5,763 nt of DNA from Acidobacteria bacterium AH-259-G07 (GTDB lineage Bacteria; Acidobacteriota; UBA6911; RPQK01; JADFOI01): the NCBI GenBank assembly GCA_027717925.1, contig JALLON010000180.1, positions 1-5,763 on the forward strand, written 5' to 3'. Every line of letters begins with the position of its first letter. Positions within the stretch are counted from its first letter, which is position 1. The notes beneath the pieces were generated by a model, which was given only the letters and a program-made list of their open reading frames with translations, was not told where the DNA came from and did not search any database. A program made the position numbers and the translations under genes. Below, in pieces: positions 4,615 through 5,763 of the stretch.

Positions 4615-5763
4615 ATGAAACAGTGGATTCGAGGACTCTTCCCGATCATTCTGCTTGGCGGCCTTCTGGCGCTGTTTTTTGCCTATGGACCGCTGGGGGT
4701 TTTCCTGGCTTCCTTTCCGCCGGTCGAGGAGTTGACGATAGAGCGGATTGTGCTTCCTGAGCCTGGCAGTATAGTGCTCCATGTGATCAACGGAGGGCCC
4801 CAACCGGTAACGGTAGCTCAAGTGATGGTGGATGAGGCGTTTTGGCAGTTTTGGACGGAGCCGGAGAGAAAAACTGTTCCTCGCCTGGGCCGAATGAAGA
4901 TTCACATTCCCTATCCCTGGGTAGAAGGAGACACTCACGAAGTCACAATCCTGACTTCTACGGGTCTTACTTTCAGCAAGGAGATTCCAGTGGCGACTCA
5001 GTCTCCAAGGACGGACTTGACCTATTTTGGGACCTTTTCACTGCTCGGGATCTATGCCGGTGTCATTCCGGTTTTTCTGGGTCTGCTCTGGTATCCGTTC
5101 TTGCGGGAACTGAGTCGAAAATGGCTTTCCTTTTTCCTTAGCTTGACGGTGGGGCTCTTGGCCTTCTTGGCGGTGGATACACTGAATGAGGCATTTGAGA
5201 CTGCGGAAGTCGTCCCTGGCGCATTTCAGGGAGTTGCACTGGTTGGCATGGGTGTTTTGGCAACGCTGCTTCTTCTCAGTTATCTGTCGCGCAGCAAGGC
5301 GGCACGCTCGGATAAGGGAAGTGTGGAAGGGCGTTACTGGACCTCCCTGATGATCGCGCTTGGTATCGGACTTCACAACTTGGGTGAAGGACTGGCGATT
5401 GGCTCCTCTTATTCGCTCGGTGAAATTGCTCTCGGGACTTTTCTAGTTGTGGGTTTCACACTACACAACATCACCGAAGGATTGGGGATTGTGGCTCCCA
5501 TTGCAAAAGATCGACCTTCGATCGGCCGGCTGGTGAAGCTAGGATTAATTGCTGGGGCCCCAACTGTGTTGGGAACCTGGATTGGAGGGTTCAGTTACTC
5601 ACCAACCTGGGCCACTTTGTTTCTGGCGATCGGTGTGGGGGCCATTCTGCAGGTGATTTACGAGCTGGTGCTGCTGTTCAGCCGAAGAGAGGAAGCTAGT
5701 CTCGTCAGCGCTTATAACCTGTCCGGATTTATCTTAGGTCTGGGGATCATGTATGGGACGGGC
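4615..5763 (+). CDS. ZIP-family metal transporter with N-terminal periplasmic domain (3' end cut)
   Basis: ZIP proteins move divalent metals such as Zn, Fe or Mn into the cytoplasm. From ATG 4615 (AAAGG at 4601-4605, 9 nt before) the frame stays open for 383 codons to the window edge with no stop. Residues 7-34 form a membrane anchor. Residues 35-137 are a soluble, beta-rich domain (ELTIERIVLPEPGSIVLHV and PYPWVEGDTHEVTILTS) of no family I can name. The ZIP core follows with segments near 138-163, 169-190, 204-224, 243-263, 270-292, 304-323, 333-356 and a final one cut at 383. The metal motifs are HNLGEG (254-259) and HNITEG (284-289), giving His254, Asn255, Glu258, His284, Asn285 and Glu288. 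Basic loops (RELSRK, SRSKAARSDK, KDRPSIGR, SRREE) alternate consistently with cytoplasmic sides, placing the extra domain in the periplasm. The III-IV loop lacks the usual histidine cluster. Only a short C-terminal piece should be missing. It forms an operon with the oxidase gene. Confidence 0.9.
   Translation, partial: MKQWIRGLFPIILLGGLLALFFAYGPLGVFLASFPPVEELTIERIVLPEPGSIVLHVINGGPQPVTVAQVMVDEAFWQFWTEPERKTVPRLGRMKIHIPYPWVEGDTHEVTILTSTGLTFSKEIPVATQSPRTDLTYFGTFSLLGIYAGVIPVFLGLLWYPFLRELSRKWLSFFLSLTVGLLAFLAVDTLNEAFETAEVVPGAFQGVALVGMGVLATLLLLSYLSRSKAARSDKGSVEGRYWTSLMIALGIGLHNLGEGLAIGSSYSLGEIALGTFLVVGFTLHNITEGLGIVAPIAKDRPSIGRLVKLGLIAGAPTVLGTWIGGFSYSPTWATLFLAIGVGAILQVIYELVLLFSRREEASLVSAYNLSGFILGLGIMYGTG

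Noticed and set aside
1..5763. Defence island, phage, insertion sequence, CRISPR array or tRNA/rRNA gene
   Set aside because: No terminal repeats, transposase or integrase signatures, spaced direct repeats or cloverleaf-like sequence could be found. All long frames are explained by housekeeping or metal-handling genes.

Overview
The window looks like ordinary chromosome from a Gram-negative-type bacterium of medium GC content. It encodes a Tat-exported protein, an IHF subunit and predicted periplasmic domains. The taxon cannot be fixed from this stretch. The gene mix (hflX next to der, an IHF-alpha-like gene followed by a short MerR protein, then a two-domain multicopper oxidase and a ZIP transporter) would fit Acidobacteriota or a similar deep-branching lineage, but that is an inference with low confidence. 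I see no mobile element, CRISPR array, rRNA or tRNA gene.

Layout, all genes on the + strand. (1) 1-123: the probable tail of an unidentified upstream gene (stop at 87-89), overlapped by a 9-bp inverted repeat, then a possible -10 box directly ahead of hflX. (2) 124-2746: two ribosome-associated GTPase genes, hflX (416 aa) and der/engA (437 aa). They are separated by 58 bp holding a 13-bp hairpin that ends 11 nt before the der ATG. (3) 2747-2907: a 161-bp spacer with a small hairpin and a near-consensus sigma-70 promoter (TTGACA, 17 nt, TATCAT). (4) 2908-3544: an IHF-alpha-like gene with a GTG start and a MerR-type regulator 10 nt downstream. (5) 3545-3617: a short AT-rich spacer with a dyad, ATTTAG(N6)CTAAAT, running into five Ts. 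It could be the terminator of merR, a metalloregulator operator for the next operon, or both. (6) 3618-5763: a Tat-exported two-domain multicopper oxidase (330 aa, type 1 copper site only in domain 1, complete set of trinuclear-cluster histidines). It is followed after 4 nt by a ZIP-family metal transporter that runs off the window edge (383 codons seen, no stop). The transporter carries an extra N-terminal membrane anchor and an extracytoplasmic beta-rich domain of about 100 residues.

How the parts work together: hflX and der serve ribosome rescue or splitting and 50S assembly. The ihfA-merR pair is a common nucleoid-protein and regulator arrangement with its own promoter. The most interesting part is the oxidase-ZIP pair. 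A periplasmic metal or phenol oxidase, co-transcribed with a permease that displays its own periplasmic domain, suggests an oxidase-coupled metal uptake or handling module. The idea resembles the yeast Fet3/Ftr1 pair but uses unrelated permease chemistry. This coupling is inferred from gene order and architecture, not shown by the sequence.
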